A DNA stretch of 39,515 nt. It comes from Muribaculum sp. Its GTDB lineage: Bacteria > Bacteroidota > Bacteroidia > Bacteroidales > Muribaculaceae. Below the pieces are notes generated by a model. It searched no databases, was not told where the DNA came from, and saw nothing but the letters and a program-made list of their open reading frames with translations. The position numbers and the translations under genes are program-made. The DNA is taken from positions 1 through 39,515 of the forward strand of contig JAMPAV010000016.1 of the NCBI GenBank assembly GCA_023667055.1, in the 5' to 3' direction. Positions 17,244 through 25,885 of the stretch are shown here, piece after piece. The number at the start of each line of letters is the position of its first letter. Position 1 is the first letter of the stretch.

Positions 17244-17537
17244 ATGAGAGTTATAACCGAAGAACCTTTGAAGCAATATATAGAACGTTTTCCTGACACG
17301 GAAACCGCCCTACAGTCATGGTTGAAAACGGTGAAAAAGGCTCAGTGGAAAAATTTTGCTGATGTTAAAAGAGATTTTAATACGGCTGATAGTGTTGGAA
17401 ACCAACATTATGTGTTCAATATACGTGGTAATAACCACAGACTTATTGTAGTTATAAAGTTTACGATTCATTGGGTTTATATTAGATTCATAGGAACTCA
17501 TAAGGAATATGATAAAATCAATGCATCAACAATTTAA
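17244..17537 (+). CDS. higB: HigB-family mRNA interferase toxin
   Basis: The ATG at 17244 (MRVITEEPLKQYIERF) follows the promoter and gives 97 aa; the longer open frame upstream codes for a spurious hydrophobic leader. The body has the RelE-like HigB pattern: SWLKTVKKAQWKNFADVKRDFNTADSV, then NIRGNNHRLIVVIKF and WVYIRFIGTHKEYDKINA. The family cleaves mRNA at the ribosome. It is followed 11 bp later by the antitoxin, the toxin-first order typical of higBA. Confidence 0.88.
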   Translation: MRVITEEPLKQYIERFPDTETALQSWLKTVKKAQWKNFADVKRDFNTADSVGNQHYVFNIRGNNHRLIVVIKFTIHWVYIRFIGTHKEYDKINASTI

Positions 17538-17548
17538 AATGGCGAAAT

Positions 17549-17914
17549 ATGACTAAAATTGAGAATGAAAACCAATACAGATGGGCTTTGGCACGAGTAG
17601 AGGAAATACTTCCTTATGTAAAGGATGATACACCTCTGACAGATCCTTATAGCATAGAACTTGATTTGTTGTCTGGACTTGTCGCTGATTATTCAGATGA
17701 GCATTATGCTATTGGTGAACCAACTCTTGTTGACATGCTAAAATTGCGTATGTACGAGATGGACCTGAATCAAATATCTTTATCTAAATTGCTTGGAATA
17801 ACACCTTCAAGAATATCTGAATATTTATCGGGCAAGAAGGAACCTACACTGCATCAAGCGAGAAAAATAAGTCAAAAACTTAATATAGACCCGGCTATAG
17901 TGTTAGGCGTGTGA
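17549..17914 (+). CDS. higA: HigA-family antitoxin, XRE-type HTH
   Basis: A 121-aa protein. The N-terminal ~65 residues (RWALARVEEILPYVKDD...) are a helical toxin-binding and dimerisation part. The C-terminal half is an XRE helix-turn-helix: MYEMDLNQISLSKLLGITPSRISEYLSGKKEPTLHQARKI. It should neutralise HigB and repress the shared promoter at 17186-17217. It ends 35 bp before the BtuD-like gene, so the cobalamin-side genes could be read from the higBA promoter. Confidence 0.88.
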   Translation: MTKIENENQYRWALARVEEILPYVKDDTPLTDPYSIELDLLSGLVADYSDEHYAIGEPTLVDMLKLRMYEMDLNQISLSKLLGITPSRISEYLSGKKEPTLHQARKISQKLNIDPAIVLGV

Positions 17915-17949
17915 ATCTGTTAAATCTTAATAACTAAGGAATTTCTAAG

Positions 17950-18933
17950 ATGGAGTCGATACGGGTTGAGAATCTTGCGACGGGATATAGCGACAAGCAG
18001 AGGAAGATAGCCATTACCGATGGCTTGAATGCATCGCTATATTCCGGAGAACTGACATGCCTGCTTGGACCTAACGGGGCGGGCAAGTCAACGCTGCTGA
18101 AAACCCTTTCGGGTTTTCTTCCTCCTCTTTCAGGTGATATATATATAGAAGGCAAACGACTGCCTGATTATACAGACACAGAATTGGCAAAGGTAATAGG
18201 CGTGGTGCTTACCGAACGTATCAGTCTAAGCAACATGTCGGTATATGAACTGATAGCCATGGGTCGCAGCCCATATACCGGTTTTTGGGGACGGCTTGAT
18301 GATCACGACAAAGAAGTAATCGAGGAGGCCATATCGCTTGTGAAGATCGAGGATTTAAAAGAAAGAATGGTGGAAACCCTGAGCGATGGTGAACGTCAGA
18401 AAGTGATGATTGCCAAAGCCCTCGCACAGGAGACACCAATCATATTCCTTGATGAGCCAACGGCTTTCCTCGACTATCCAAGCAAGGTGGAGATAATGCA
18501 GTTGCTTCAGAATCTTTCCCGTGTGAAACAAAAGACTGTGTTTCTTTCCACTCATGATTTGGAACTCGCACTCCAGATTGCTGACAAGGTTTGGTTGATT
18601 GACAAAAAACACGGGGTCGTGACCGGAACCCCGGAAGACTTGTCGCTGAAAGGATATATGGGTAAGTATTTCGAACGGGAAGGAGTAGTGTTTGACCTCG
18701 ATTCAGGATTGTTTCGCATTGCCCATAAACTTGGACGTAAAATCCGGATAGAAGGGGACCTGCGTGTATGCAATCTGCTTCAAAAAGCCCTCGCACGCAA
18801 TGGCATCGATGCGCGAATCAATTTGGATTCGCAAGAGTGCATTGTCGCGTCTGACAATGAATACAAATATAATGAAAAAATATACCATGATATAGAATCA
18901 CTTCTAATATCAGTCTTAAAACCAAACAACTAA
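17950..18933 (+). CDS. btuD: Cobalamin/Fe-siderophore-type ABC transporter ATPase (BtuD-like)
   Basis: A 327-aa ABC ATPase of the FecE/BtuD group. Walker A is GPNGAGKST (40-48), signature LSDGE (144-148), Walker B IIFLDEPT (164-171), switch His 202 in STHD. A ~70-residue C-terminal extension follows the core (FDLDSGLFRIAHKLGRKIRIEGDL...). It would drive uptake of a corrinoid or metal chelate across the inner membrane. Its location among B12 genes favours a corrinoid. No BtuC or BtuF gene is in this window, so the partners lie elsewhere or were separated by the insertions. One base separates its stop from the esterase ATG. Confidence 0.85.
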   Translation: MESIRVENLATGYSDKQRKIAITDGLNASLYSGELTCLLGPNGAGKSTLLKTLSGFLPPLSGDIYIEGKRLPDYTDTELAKVIGVVLTERISLSNMSVYELIAMGRSPYTGFWGRLDDHDKEVIEEAISLVKIEDLKERMVETLSDGERQKVMIAKALAQETPIIFLDEPTAFLDYPSKVEIMQLLQNLSRVKQKTVFLSTHDLELALQIADKVWLIDKKHGVVTGTPEDLSLKGYMGKYFEREGVVFDLDSGLFRIAHKLGRKIRIEGDLRVCNLLQKALARNGIDARINLDSQECIVASDNEYKYNEKIYHDIESLLISVLKPNN

Positions 18934-18934
18934 A

Positions 18935-20386
18935 ATGATTTTCAAAAGAAGAACCCTTATGGCAATCAGTCTGATGACTGCCGTCTTGTCGATACAATCC
19001 AAGGTTGTGCCCGGTCCGGTGATCGGCGACAACATGGTGGTGCAGCAAAACTCAAATGCCCGTATATATGGCAAAGCCGACCCGGGAGCAAAGATCAGCG
19101 TCACACCCTCATGGAATGGTAAAACCTATTCCACCACTACAGACCGAACCGGAAACTGGTCGCTCGCCGTGGAGACTCCACAAGGTGGTTTCCAACCATA
19201 CGAAATTACAATTTCAGACGGGGAACCTGTAACGCTCAAAAATGTACTCGTGGGCGAGGTTTGGCTTGCCTCCGGTCAATCTAACATGGAAATGCCTCTC
19301 AAGGGTTTTCCCGGATGTAATGTAAAAGGTGGATACGACGAGATTGTCAATTCTGCCCAAAGCTCTGATATGGTGAGGTTCTTCACAGTTCCTCTCACAC
19401 AAAGCCTTGAACCGCTGGAGACTGTAGATGCTCAATGGAAGATTCCATCTCCGGAAACCTCGCCAGACTTTAGCGCCACAGCCTGGTATTTCGCCAATCG
19501 TCTTGCAAAAGTGCTTGATGTTCCCGTGGGAATTGTCAGTGCTCCCTACGGCGGAGCAAAAGTGGAGAGTTGGACTCCCCGCGAAATACTTGAAACATAT
19601 CCCGACATTTCTCTCAACCCCAAGGATATAGAGAATGAGCCGCACTACACCCGTCCGATGGTGATGTATAATGCAATGTTCAATCCAATCAAAAACTATA
19701 CCTATAAAGGAATTATCTGGTATCAGGGATGCTCCAACACATCCACTTATCAGACATACGCTGAGAGGCTTGCCAATTTGGTAAATAGCTGGCGTGATGA
19801 AATAGGTCTTGGCAATATTCCTTTCTATGCTGTCGAGATTGCTCCGTATCAATATGATAATCCGCTCGAGCAAGGCAGATCTGCATTTCTCCGCGAGGCA
19901 CAATGGAAAGCTACCGAAATAATTCCTAACAGCGACATGATTTGCACCAACGATCTTGTGGAACCTTTCGAAAGATATAATATTCATCCGGGCAACAAGG
20001 CCGGTGTCGGCAAACGTCTCGCTGATCTTGCACTAAACAAAGCATACGGCAAAAGACAGTTTCTTGCCGGGAGTCCACGTTATAAATCCCATCGTTTTGA
20101 GGATGGAGTGGCCTGGGTAGCCATTGATTCCCCAAATAATGGCATTTGCCGCAACTATGATATTGTTGGTTTTGAGGTGGCGGGTCCTGATAAGGTTTTC
20201 CATCCTGCTGATTCTGTATTCTTCAAGTGGCAGACAAATGAAATGAGGGTTGCGAGCAAGGATGTGCCAAATCCGGTTGCTGTTAGATATTGTTTCAGGG
20301 ATTTTATGCCCGGAACACTTTATGGCGGCAACTATCTTCCAATGATACCCTTCCGCACCGACGACTGGAACCTCCCCACTGATTGA
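18935..20386 (+). CDS. Sialate O-acetylesterase-like SGNH hydrolase
   Basis: A 483-aa exported protein (signal region MIFKRRTLMAISLMTAVLSIQS). An N-terminal Ig-like domain (about 25-105, IYGKADPGAKISVTPSWNG) is followed by the SGNH core: GQSNMEM with nucleophile Ser 116, YGGAKVESWTP, IIWYQGCSN, and the Asp/His pair in DLVEPFERYNIHPGNKAG. This is the 9-O-acetylesterase family, which removes acetyl groups from sialic acids or other host glycans. It is directly behind the BtuD-like gene (1-nt gap), an unexpected partner, and 14 bp before the restriction gene. Alternative substrates such as acetylated xylan are possible. Confidence 0.9.
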   Translation: MIFKRRTLMAISLMTAVLSIQSKVVPGPVIGDNMVVQQNSNARIYGKADPGAKISVTPSWNGKTYSTTTDRTGNWSLAVETPQGGFQPYEITISDGEPVTLKNVLVGEVWLASGQSNMEMPLKGFPGCNVKGGYDEIVNSAQSSDMVRFFTVPLTQSLEPLETVDAQWKIPSPETSPDFSATAWYFANRLAKVLDVPVGIVSAPYGGAKVESWTPREILETYPDISLNPKDIENEPHYTRPMVMYNAMFNPIKNYTYKGIIWYQGCSNTSTYQTYAERLANLVNSWRDEIGLGNIPFYAVEIAPYQYDNPLEQGRSAFLREAQWKATEIIPNSDMICTNDLVEPFERYNIHPGNKAGVGKRLADLALNKAYGKRQFLAGSPRYKSHRFEDGVAWVAIDSPNNGICRNYDIVGFEVAGPDKVFHPADSVFFKWQTNEMRVASKDVPNPVAVRYCFRDFMPGTLYGGNYLPMIPFRTDDWNLPTD

Positions 20387-20400
20387 CCTAACAAAATTAA

Positions 20401-21519
20401 ATGGATTCAAACTATATTGAGATGGCTACATATAAAAATGTTATAAATGAAATATGTAAAAACATACACACAGGTCTAATTGACTTTTCAAAGCCAAGAA
20501 GCGAAGCGTCAATGCCCACACTTGCTTCTTCTGAATTCATTACAAACAAACAGCAAGGAGATTGGGCAGAAGATGTTTTGTTTAGAGCCATAAATAACTA
20601 TTCCGAGGATATCGTTGCGGTAAAATATGGGAAATCAGACAATTTAGTAGCAGGAGATCCTGGTTTCTATAAATTCTATAATGACTATCAAACTGAATTA
20701 GACTTGATAGGCAAACGACCGGACTTGTTACTATTTAAAAAGGATGATTTTATTGACTATTTGGGATATGACATCAGTGCTATAGAAGGGAGTGGTGTTG
20801 ACGGCTATGTTTCCAAGGCAATCGCAGGTATAGAAGTGCGGTCAAGCGCATTTCTCTTTAACAAATATAATGATGAAGTAAATAAGATTATCCAAACAAA
20901 CACAAAAAGAGTTATTGACCTTAAAGATATCATACTTAGTGATTATGAGGATTTGTTGAGTCAAAAGCGTCCGGAGTTAATCTCTATTCTTCGGCAGATA
21001 GATGCTTCTACTGTGCGATCCATTGATTTCAAGGTAACATCGTGGCGGTCTTCCCAAAGACTCCAGGATTTATCATCAATGCTTTCTGAAATGAAGAGAT
21101 GCCTGAAAATCATTCAAAAAAGGAACTCTCTATCTATTACACCAAAGGTTGAGGATTTAAAAGTGGTTCACAAATGGATTATGAAATATAATGTTCCTCA
21201 TTTCTATGTTCAAGTGTTTTTTGATAGAGTCTTTGGAATCTCATTTCAACATATCCTTCAACTCATTGCTAATCCAGACTTGGAAGATGTGAAATATTTT
21301 ATCGAGCAAGATACGAAAAACCAAAACAAAACCACAATAAAAATTCCATCTCATAATGGAATATGTCTTGCCCAAACAGTCTTAGAACCTAAGCATCACA
21401 GCGTAAGAAAAGAATTGAATAGGGGAAGACTTCTCTTCTATGTTAAATTCGATGGAGGAAACGCTTGTCTTGATGTTGACAAATTTGAGAATTTATTTGG
21501 ATTTAAATTGAAATCATGA
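20401..21519 (+). CDS. Type II restriction endonuclease, AccI-like
   Basis: A 372-aa protein; a second start at 20422 (MATYKNVINE) is equally plausible. Visible motifs are NKQQGDWAEDVL (about 49-60), VKYGKSDNLVAGD, GKRPDLLLF (104-112) and IAGIEVRSSAF (141-151). The Pro-Asp at 107-108 and Glu 145-x-Arg 147 fit a PD-(D/E)XK nuclease core. This pattern resembles the AccI family, whose known members cut GT^MKAC; the recognition site here is inferred only by family. The gene overlaps the methylase by 4 nt, as for a cotranslated R-M pair, and is clearly AT-rich compared with its cobalamin neighbours. Confidence 0.7.
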   Translation: MDSNYIEMATYKNVINEICKNIHTGLIDFSKPRSEASMPTLASSEFITNKQQGDWAEDVLFRAINNYSEDIVAVKYGKSDNLVAGDPGFYKFYNDYQTELDLIGKRPDLLLFKKDDFIDYLGYDISAIEGSGVDGYVSKAIAGIEVRSSAFLFNKYNDEVNKIIQTNTKRVIDLKDIILSDYEDLLSQKRPELISILRQIDASTVRSIDFKVTSWRSSQRLQDLSSMLSEMKRCLKIIQKRNSLSITPKVEDLKVVHKWIMKYNVPHFYVQVFFDRVFGISFQHILQLIANPDLEDVKYFIEQDTKNQNKTTIKIPSHNGICLAQTVLEPKHHSVRKELNRGRLLFYVKFDGGNACLDVDKFENLFGFKLKS

Positions 21520-23246
21520 CATTGGAACAGAAATATATTTCACAGAGTTCGATTGAACATAGGAAGAAATATGCTCAATTCTTTACCCCTGAGCCAATAG
21601 CTGAGTTTATGTGCAGGTGGGTGCTGGATGGGAAAAAAAAGACAAACATCCTTGAACCGGCTTATGGATTAGGCATATTTTCTCGCATCATAGCAAATAA
21701 ATTTGATATCCCAATTGAGGCATTTGAAATAGACAATCAAATTTATGAGTTCTCACAATCTCTTCTACCGGATAGTGTAAATTTAAAAAATGACGATTAT
21801 TTACAAAGTGACTGGGACAATAGATTTGATGCAATTTTATGTAATCCTCCATATCTGAAATTTCATGATTATGATAATTACAAGTATATTCCAATGGTCA
21901 ATGCCCGATTAGGAACTAAACTTAATGGTTTTACCAATATATATACACTTTTTTTATTAAAATCTTTGTCTCAACTGAAAGTTGGTGGACGACTTTCATA
22001 TATCGTTCCATCTGAGTTCCTTAATTCGGATTATGGTGTTGAAGTAAAGCGGTTTCTTTTAGAAAGTAATACGTTAAGACATGTAATTGTTGTTGATTTC
22101 AATCAGTGTACATTCGAGGATGCCCTGACCACGGCTTGTATTTTATTGTGTGAAAAGTCAACCGATAGATTTGATGGAATTAAATTTTCATTGGTAAACA
22201 ATGTTGAAGATATTAATTATTGCCTTAATAATTTCATAGAAATATCATACAATGAAATAGATCCGCAGGTGAAATGGAAATCATATTATGATAAAACCAA
22301 TTGTAGCAAATATTCCGGCCTTGTTCCATTTTCGACTTTTGCCAAAGTTACGAGGGGAATAGCGACCGGTGCTAATGAATACTTCACATTCAAACACTCT
22401 AAAATTTGTGATCTAAATCTTCCTATGAAGTGTATGATGCCTTGCATTTGTAAGGCTGTTGATGCAAAAGACACTTTCTTTACAGATGATGATTACCAAA
22501 GTCTTGTAATCCAAAACAAGACTGCATATATTTTTAATGCAAATATAGCATTAAATGATAAAAATGTAATCAAATACATTCGTTTAGGAGAAGAATTGGA
22601 GATAAATAAACGATATCTTACCAAAAGCAGGTCTCCATGGTATGCAATAGAGAACAGGCTGCCATCACCAATTTGGGTTTCGGTTTTTAATAGGAAAGGA
22701 CTGAGATTCATTAGAAATGAAGCGGGAATTTACAATCTGACCAACTTTCACTGCGTATATTTGAATAATATTGATATAGATGTAGATATTTTGTTTTCAT
22801 ATCTGATTACAGATGTCGCAAAAGAAATATTTATGGATAATTCCCGCCAATATGGCAATGGGTTGATTAAATTTGAACCAAATGATTTGAATAAAGGATT
22901 GGTGGTTGATCTGACCAAACTTGACAATGAGGAATGCGCTTTAATCAAGGCAGTCTATGATTTAATTAAATGCACTGATAATAAAGCGGAAGGAATTAAA
23001 ATATTAAACGAATTGTTTTTCAATAAATTTACGACCGGATTCTCTAATATAACAACCTTAAGAAGAAAGTACCGTTTATTGAAAAAGGATTCTAATGGTT
23101 CATCTTCCGTTTCTGAAACCTGTTTTGTAAGTCACAAAGTAAAGCAACTTAATTTGTTTACAAATGTTGAGACTCATTCTGATAAAGATATATTAGCAGA
23201 GGCATACGTATGTGACAATATAACTGGATATGGCAAGGAGGTATAA
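21516..23246 (+). CDS. N6-adenine DNA methyltransferase of the R-M pair
   Basis: A 576-aa protein. KKYAQFFTPEPIAEFMCRW (motif X), NILEPAYGLGIF (motif I, SAM binding) and CNPPYLKF (motif IV, 109-116) are in the order of the gamma-type N6-adenine methylases. A variable target-recognition region of about 300 residues forms the C-terminal half. It protects the host site from the preceding nuclease. Its start overlaps that gene by 4 nt, and it ends 26 bp before cobQ. Full length, no frameshift. Confidence 0.92.
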   Translation: MTLEQKYISQSSIEHRKKYAQFFTPEPIAEFMCRWVLDGKKKTNILEPAYGLGIFSRIIANKFDIPIEAFEIDNQIYEFSQSLLPDSVNLKNDDYLQSDWDNRFDAILCNPPYLKFHDYDNYKYIPMVNARLGTKLNGFTNIYTLFLLKSLSQLKVGGRLSYIVPSEFLNSDYGVEVKRFLLESNTLRHVIVVDFNQCTFEDALTTACILLCEKSTDRFDGIKFSLVNNVEDINYCLNNFIEISYNEIDPQVKWKSYYDKTNCSKYSGLVPFSTFAKVTRGIATGANEYFTFKHSKICDLNLPMKCMMPCICKAVDAKDTFFTDDDYQSLVIQNKTAYIFNANIALNDKNVIKYIRLGEELEINKRYLTKSRSPWYAIENRLPSPIWVSVFNRKGLRFIRNEAGIYNLTNFHCVYLNNIDIDVDILFSYLITDVAKEIFMDNSRQYGNGLIKFEPNDLNKGLVVDLTKLDNEECALIKAVYDLIKCTDNKAEGIKILNELFFNKFTTGFSNITTLRRKYRLLKKDSNGSSSVSETCFVSHKVKQLNLFTNVETHSDKDILAEAYVCDNITGYGKEV

Positions 23247-23272
23247 TCATTAGAAATTTATTTTGTATATTT

Positions 23273-24763
23273 ATGGGTAAAACATCTTTATCGTCGGTGA
23301 TGCTTGCCGGGACGGGCAGTGATGTAGGTAAGAGTCTGATTGCGACGGGGCTTTGCCGGATATTTCTTCAGGATGGTTATCATCCGGCTCCTTTCAAGGC
23401 TCAGAATATGGCCCTTAACTCCTACGCCACTCCAGATGGGAAGGAAATAGGCAGGGCACAGGCTGTCCAGGCCGAAGCCGCCGGAATACCTTGTTCCACA
23501 GATATGAACCCCCTGCTGCTGAAACCGTCAGGTGAACACACATCACAAGTGGTACTCAACGGTGTGCCAATAGGCAACCGTGATTCTTATACATATTATC
23601 GCAATGAGGGACGAGACGTTTTGCGTAAGGAAGTGCATGATGCGTTCGATCGACTGACAAAAAAATACAATCCTATCGTGATGGAGGGCGCGGGAAGTAT
23701 TGCGGAGATTAATCTTCAAGACACTGACCTTGTCAACATGTCAATGGCTCGTCATGCTGATGCAAAAGTTATTCTTGTAGCCGATATCGACCGTGGAGGT
23801 GTATTTGCAAGTGCATATGGCTCGATAATGCTTCAGAAACCGGATGATAGAGATAGAATAAAAGGCATAATAGTCAATAAATTCCGTGGAGACCTTCGCT
23901 TGTTTGAAAAGGGAAGGAAAATGATGGAAGAAATATGCGGCGTTCCTGTGCTCGGAGTGGTGCCATACGCAAAAGACATTCATATTGAAGAAGAAGACTC
24001 CGTGGCTCTCTCTACAAAGAATTTCCGCGCAAAGGAAGGTAAGGTGAATTTTGCAGTCGTCATGCTCGACCATATCTCAAACTATACAGATTTCGACACA
24101 ATCGAACGTCATCCCTTGGTAAATCTTTACTATGCCAGGACCTCCAAAGACTTGCAAGATGCTGACGTAATCATCTTGCCGGGGAGTAAATCCACCATAT
24201 CAGATTTGAAAAAACTGAAAGATACAGGGATGGATAAGGCAATCACAGATGCTTATCACAAAGGCAAATATGTTATAGGTATTTGTGGCGGATATCAGAT
24301 GATGGGTAAATCCATCAAGGACCCGGAAGGCGTAGAAGGTGAACCATGCGAAATCCAGGGACTTTGCATATTGCCCATAGAAACAGAGATGAATAGAGAA
24401 AAAATTACACGTCAAGTCCATTTCCGCTTCATGGGTAAATCTGAAATATGCGAGGGCTATGAGATTCATAATGGGAGAACCACTGTCATTGACAATTCCT
24501 CCAACCCGGCATGTGTGTTCTCAAGTGGCAATGGCGATGGTTGTCAAGCCTTTGGGGAAAGAGGATTTGGCACATACATTCATGGCATACTCGACAATGA
24601 AGTGGTTATAAACCATGTCTTGTCACATTTCCCAAACAAATCGGTTGAGAACAAAGATTCAATTTCCTACAAAGCATTCAAAGAACAGCAATACAACATG
24701 CTTGCCTACCATCTCCGCAAGCACATCGACATCCCTTTATTATATAAAATTCTATCCGACTAA
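23273..24763 (+). CDS. cobQ: Cobyric acid synthase
   Basis: A 496-aa amidotransferase that amidates positions b, d, e and g of adenosylcobyrinate a,c-diamide. Walker A region MLAGTGSDVGKSLIATGL is followed by PFKAQNMALNSYAT and EIGRAQAVQAEAAG, then VADIDRGGVFASAYG, all CobQ signatures. The C-terminal glutaminase domain has LPGSKSTISD and the nucleophile Cys in GICGGYQMMG, with the His in GTYIHGILDN. It is intact although an R-M pair lies immediately upstream. cobD follows after a 72-bp gap filled by an octamer repeat. Confidence 0.97.
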   Translation: MGKTSLSSVMLAGTGSDVGKSLIATGLCRIFLQDGYHPAPFKAQNMALNSYATPDGKEIGRAQAVQAEAAGIPCSTDMNPLLLKPSGEHTSQVVLNGVPIGNRDSYTYYRNEGRDVLRKEVHDAFDRLTKKYNPIVMEGAGSIAEINLQDTDLVNMSMARHADAKVILVADIDRGGVFASAYGSIMLQKPDDRDRIKGIIVNKFRGDLRLFEKGRKMMEEICGVPVLGVVPYAKDIHIEEEDSVALSTKNFRAKEGKVNFAVVMLDHISNYTDFDTIERHPLVNLYYARTSKDLQDADVIILPGSKSTISDLKKLKDTGMDKAITDAYHKGKYVIGICGGYQMMGKSIKDPEGVEGEPCEIQGLCILPIETEMNREKITRQVHFRFMGKSEICEGYEIHNGRTTVIDNSSNPACVFSSGNGDGCQAFGERGFGTYIHGILDNEVVINHVLSHFPNKSVENKDSISYKAFKEQQYNMLAYHLRKHIDIPLLYKILSD

Positions 24764-24783
24764 CATTCAGATGAAATAACCCC

Positions 24784-24830
24784 ATAACCCTAAAACCCAT
24801 AAACCTATAAACCCATAAACCCATAAACCC
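24784..24830. repeat. ATAAACCC octamer array before cobD
   Basis: Four tandem 8-mers at 24799-24806 (ATAAACCT), 24807-24814, 24815-24822 and 24823-24830 (each ATAAACCC), preceded by degenerate units from 24784. The array ends five bases before the cobD start codon, so it occupies the leader and ribosome-binding region inside the operon. On the other strand it reads GGGTTTAT, the same unit as in the intergenic elements at 30281 and 39372. Confidence 0.9.
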
Positions 24831-24835
24831 TTGAT

Positions 24836-25864
24836 ATGATAGACGGACACGGTGACGACTTATGGAGATATGCCGGAAAAGTAAGACACAATTTCAGCAC
24901 CAATATCCATTCGGCTTTTGACCATTCTCCCTTGATGGCACACATAGCGTCGTCGGCTCATGCCATACTCAGTTATCCCGAACCGGAACCGGTCTCAGTG
25001 GAGAAAAAGATTTCCGGTTTGCATAGTTGCAATCAGAAAGAGGTTATGGTGACAAATGGAGCCACCGAAGCCATCTACATGATTGCTAAAGAATTCTCGG
25101 GAGCGGAATCGCTCATTTTGGGGCCAACATTCAGGGAATATCAGGATGCCTGCAAGATGTATGGCCATAAGGTGACATTTACAAAGTCGCTTGATACAAT
25201 TCCGGATAAAAGTCAACTGATTTGGCTATGCAATCCGAATAACCCCACCGGTAAGGTGACTCCACTCAGCCTTCTTTGGGAAATCATACATGAGAATACG
25301 GATAAGGTGTTTGTCATAGACCAGGCATATTCTGATTACACATTGTTGCCGACATTGAATGCAAGTGATGTCATCAAAGCCGGAAATGTCATCATGCTCG
25401 GGTCGCTTACAAAACGGTTTGCAGTGCCCGGTCTCAGAATTGGATATGCCATAGGAAGCGAATCGTTGATTGCTCGGATAAAGAAATGGCGAATGCCCTG
25501 GTCGGTAAACGGGATAGCAGTTGAGAGTGCGAAATATTTGATTGATAATATAGGCAAGTATGATATCGATGCTGAAGGTTTGCATAAGGAGGCTTTAAGG
25601 ATATCCGGGAAATTGTGGGAATTGGGGATTGAGGTGGAGAATACGGATTGTAATTTCATTCTTTGCAAGCTGCCAGACGGGACTGCCTCTGAACTCAAGC
25701 AATATCTTATGGACGAAGGGGGAATACTTATCCGGGATGCATCGAATTTTGAAGGGCTTACGGAAAGGCATTTCAGAGTGGCGGCACAGTCAAGGAGTGA
25801 GAATGATATGATGGTGGATTTGGTTGGACGGTTCGTGCAGTTAAAACTGCACAAACCATGCTAA
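24836..25864 (+). CDS. cobD: L-threonine-phosphate decarboxylase
   Basis: A 342-aa PLP enzyme of fold type I. NPNNPTGK (133-140) is a substrate-binding signature, DQAYSDY (162-168) holds the ring-contacting Asp, and GSLTKRFAVPGLRIGY puts the PLP Lys at residue 193; the Arg in HFRVAAQ-RSE region binds the carboxylate. It makes (R)-1-amino-2-propanol phosphate, the linker attached by CbiB, which is the next gene. A histidinol-phosphate aminotransferase is the close relative, but context favours CobD. Start is at the end of the octamer array. Confidence 0.92.
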   Translation: MIDGHGDDLWRYAGKVRHNFSTNIHSAFDHSPLMAHIASSAHAILSYPEPEPVSVEKKISGLHSCNQKEVMVTNGATEAIYMIAKEFSGAESLILGPTFREYQDACKMYGHKVTFTKSLDTIPDKSQLIWLCNPNNPTGKVTPLSLLWEIIHENTDKVFVIDQAYSDYTLLPTLNASDVIKAGNVIMLGSLTKRFAVPGLRIGYAIGSESLIARIKKWRMPWSVNGIAVESAKYLIDNIGKYDIDAEGLHKEALRISGKLWELGIEVENTDCNFILCKLPDGTASELKQYLMDEGGILIRDASNFEGLTERHFRVAAQSRSENDMMVDLVGRFVQLKLHKPC

Positions 25865-25885
25865 GATGGTTTAATACAAGACGAT

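Noticed and set aside
24784..24830. Telomere-like repeats (ATAAACCC)
   Set aside because: The array is short, internal to an operon and shared with other gaps. Nothing indicates a linear replicon end.
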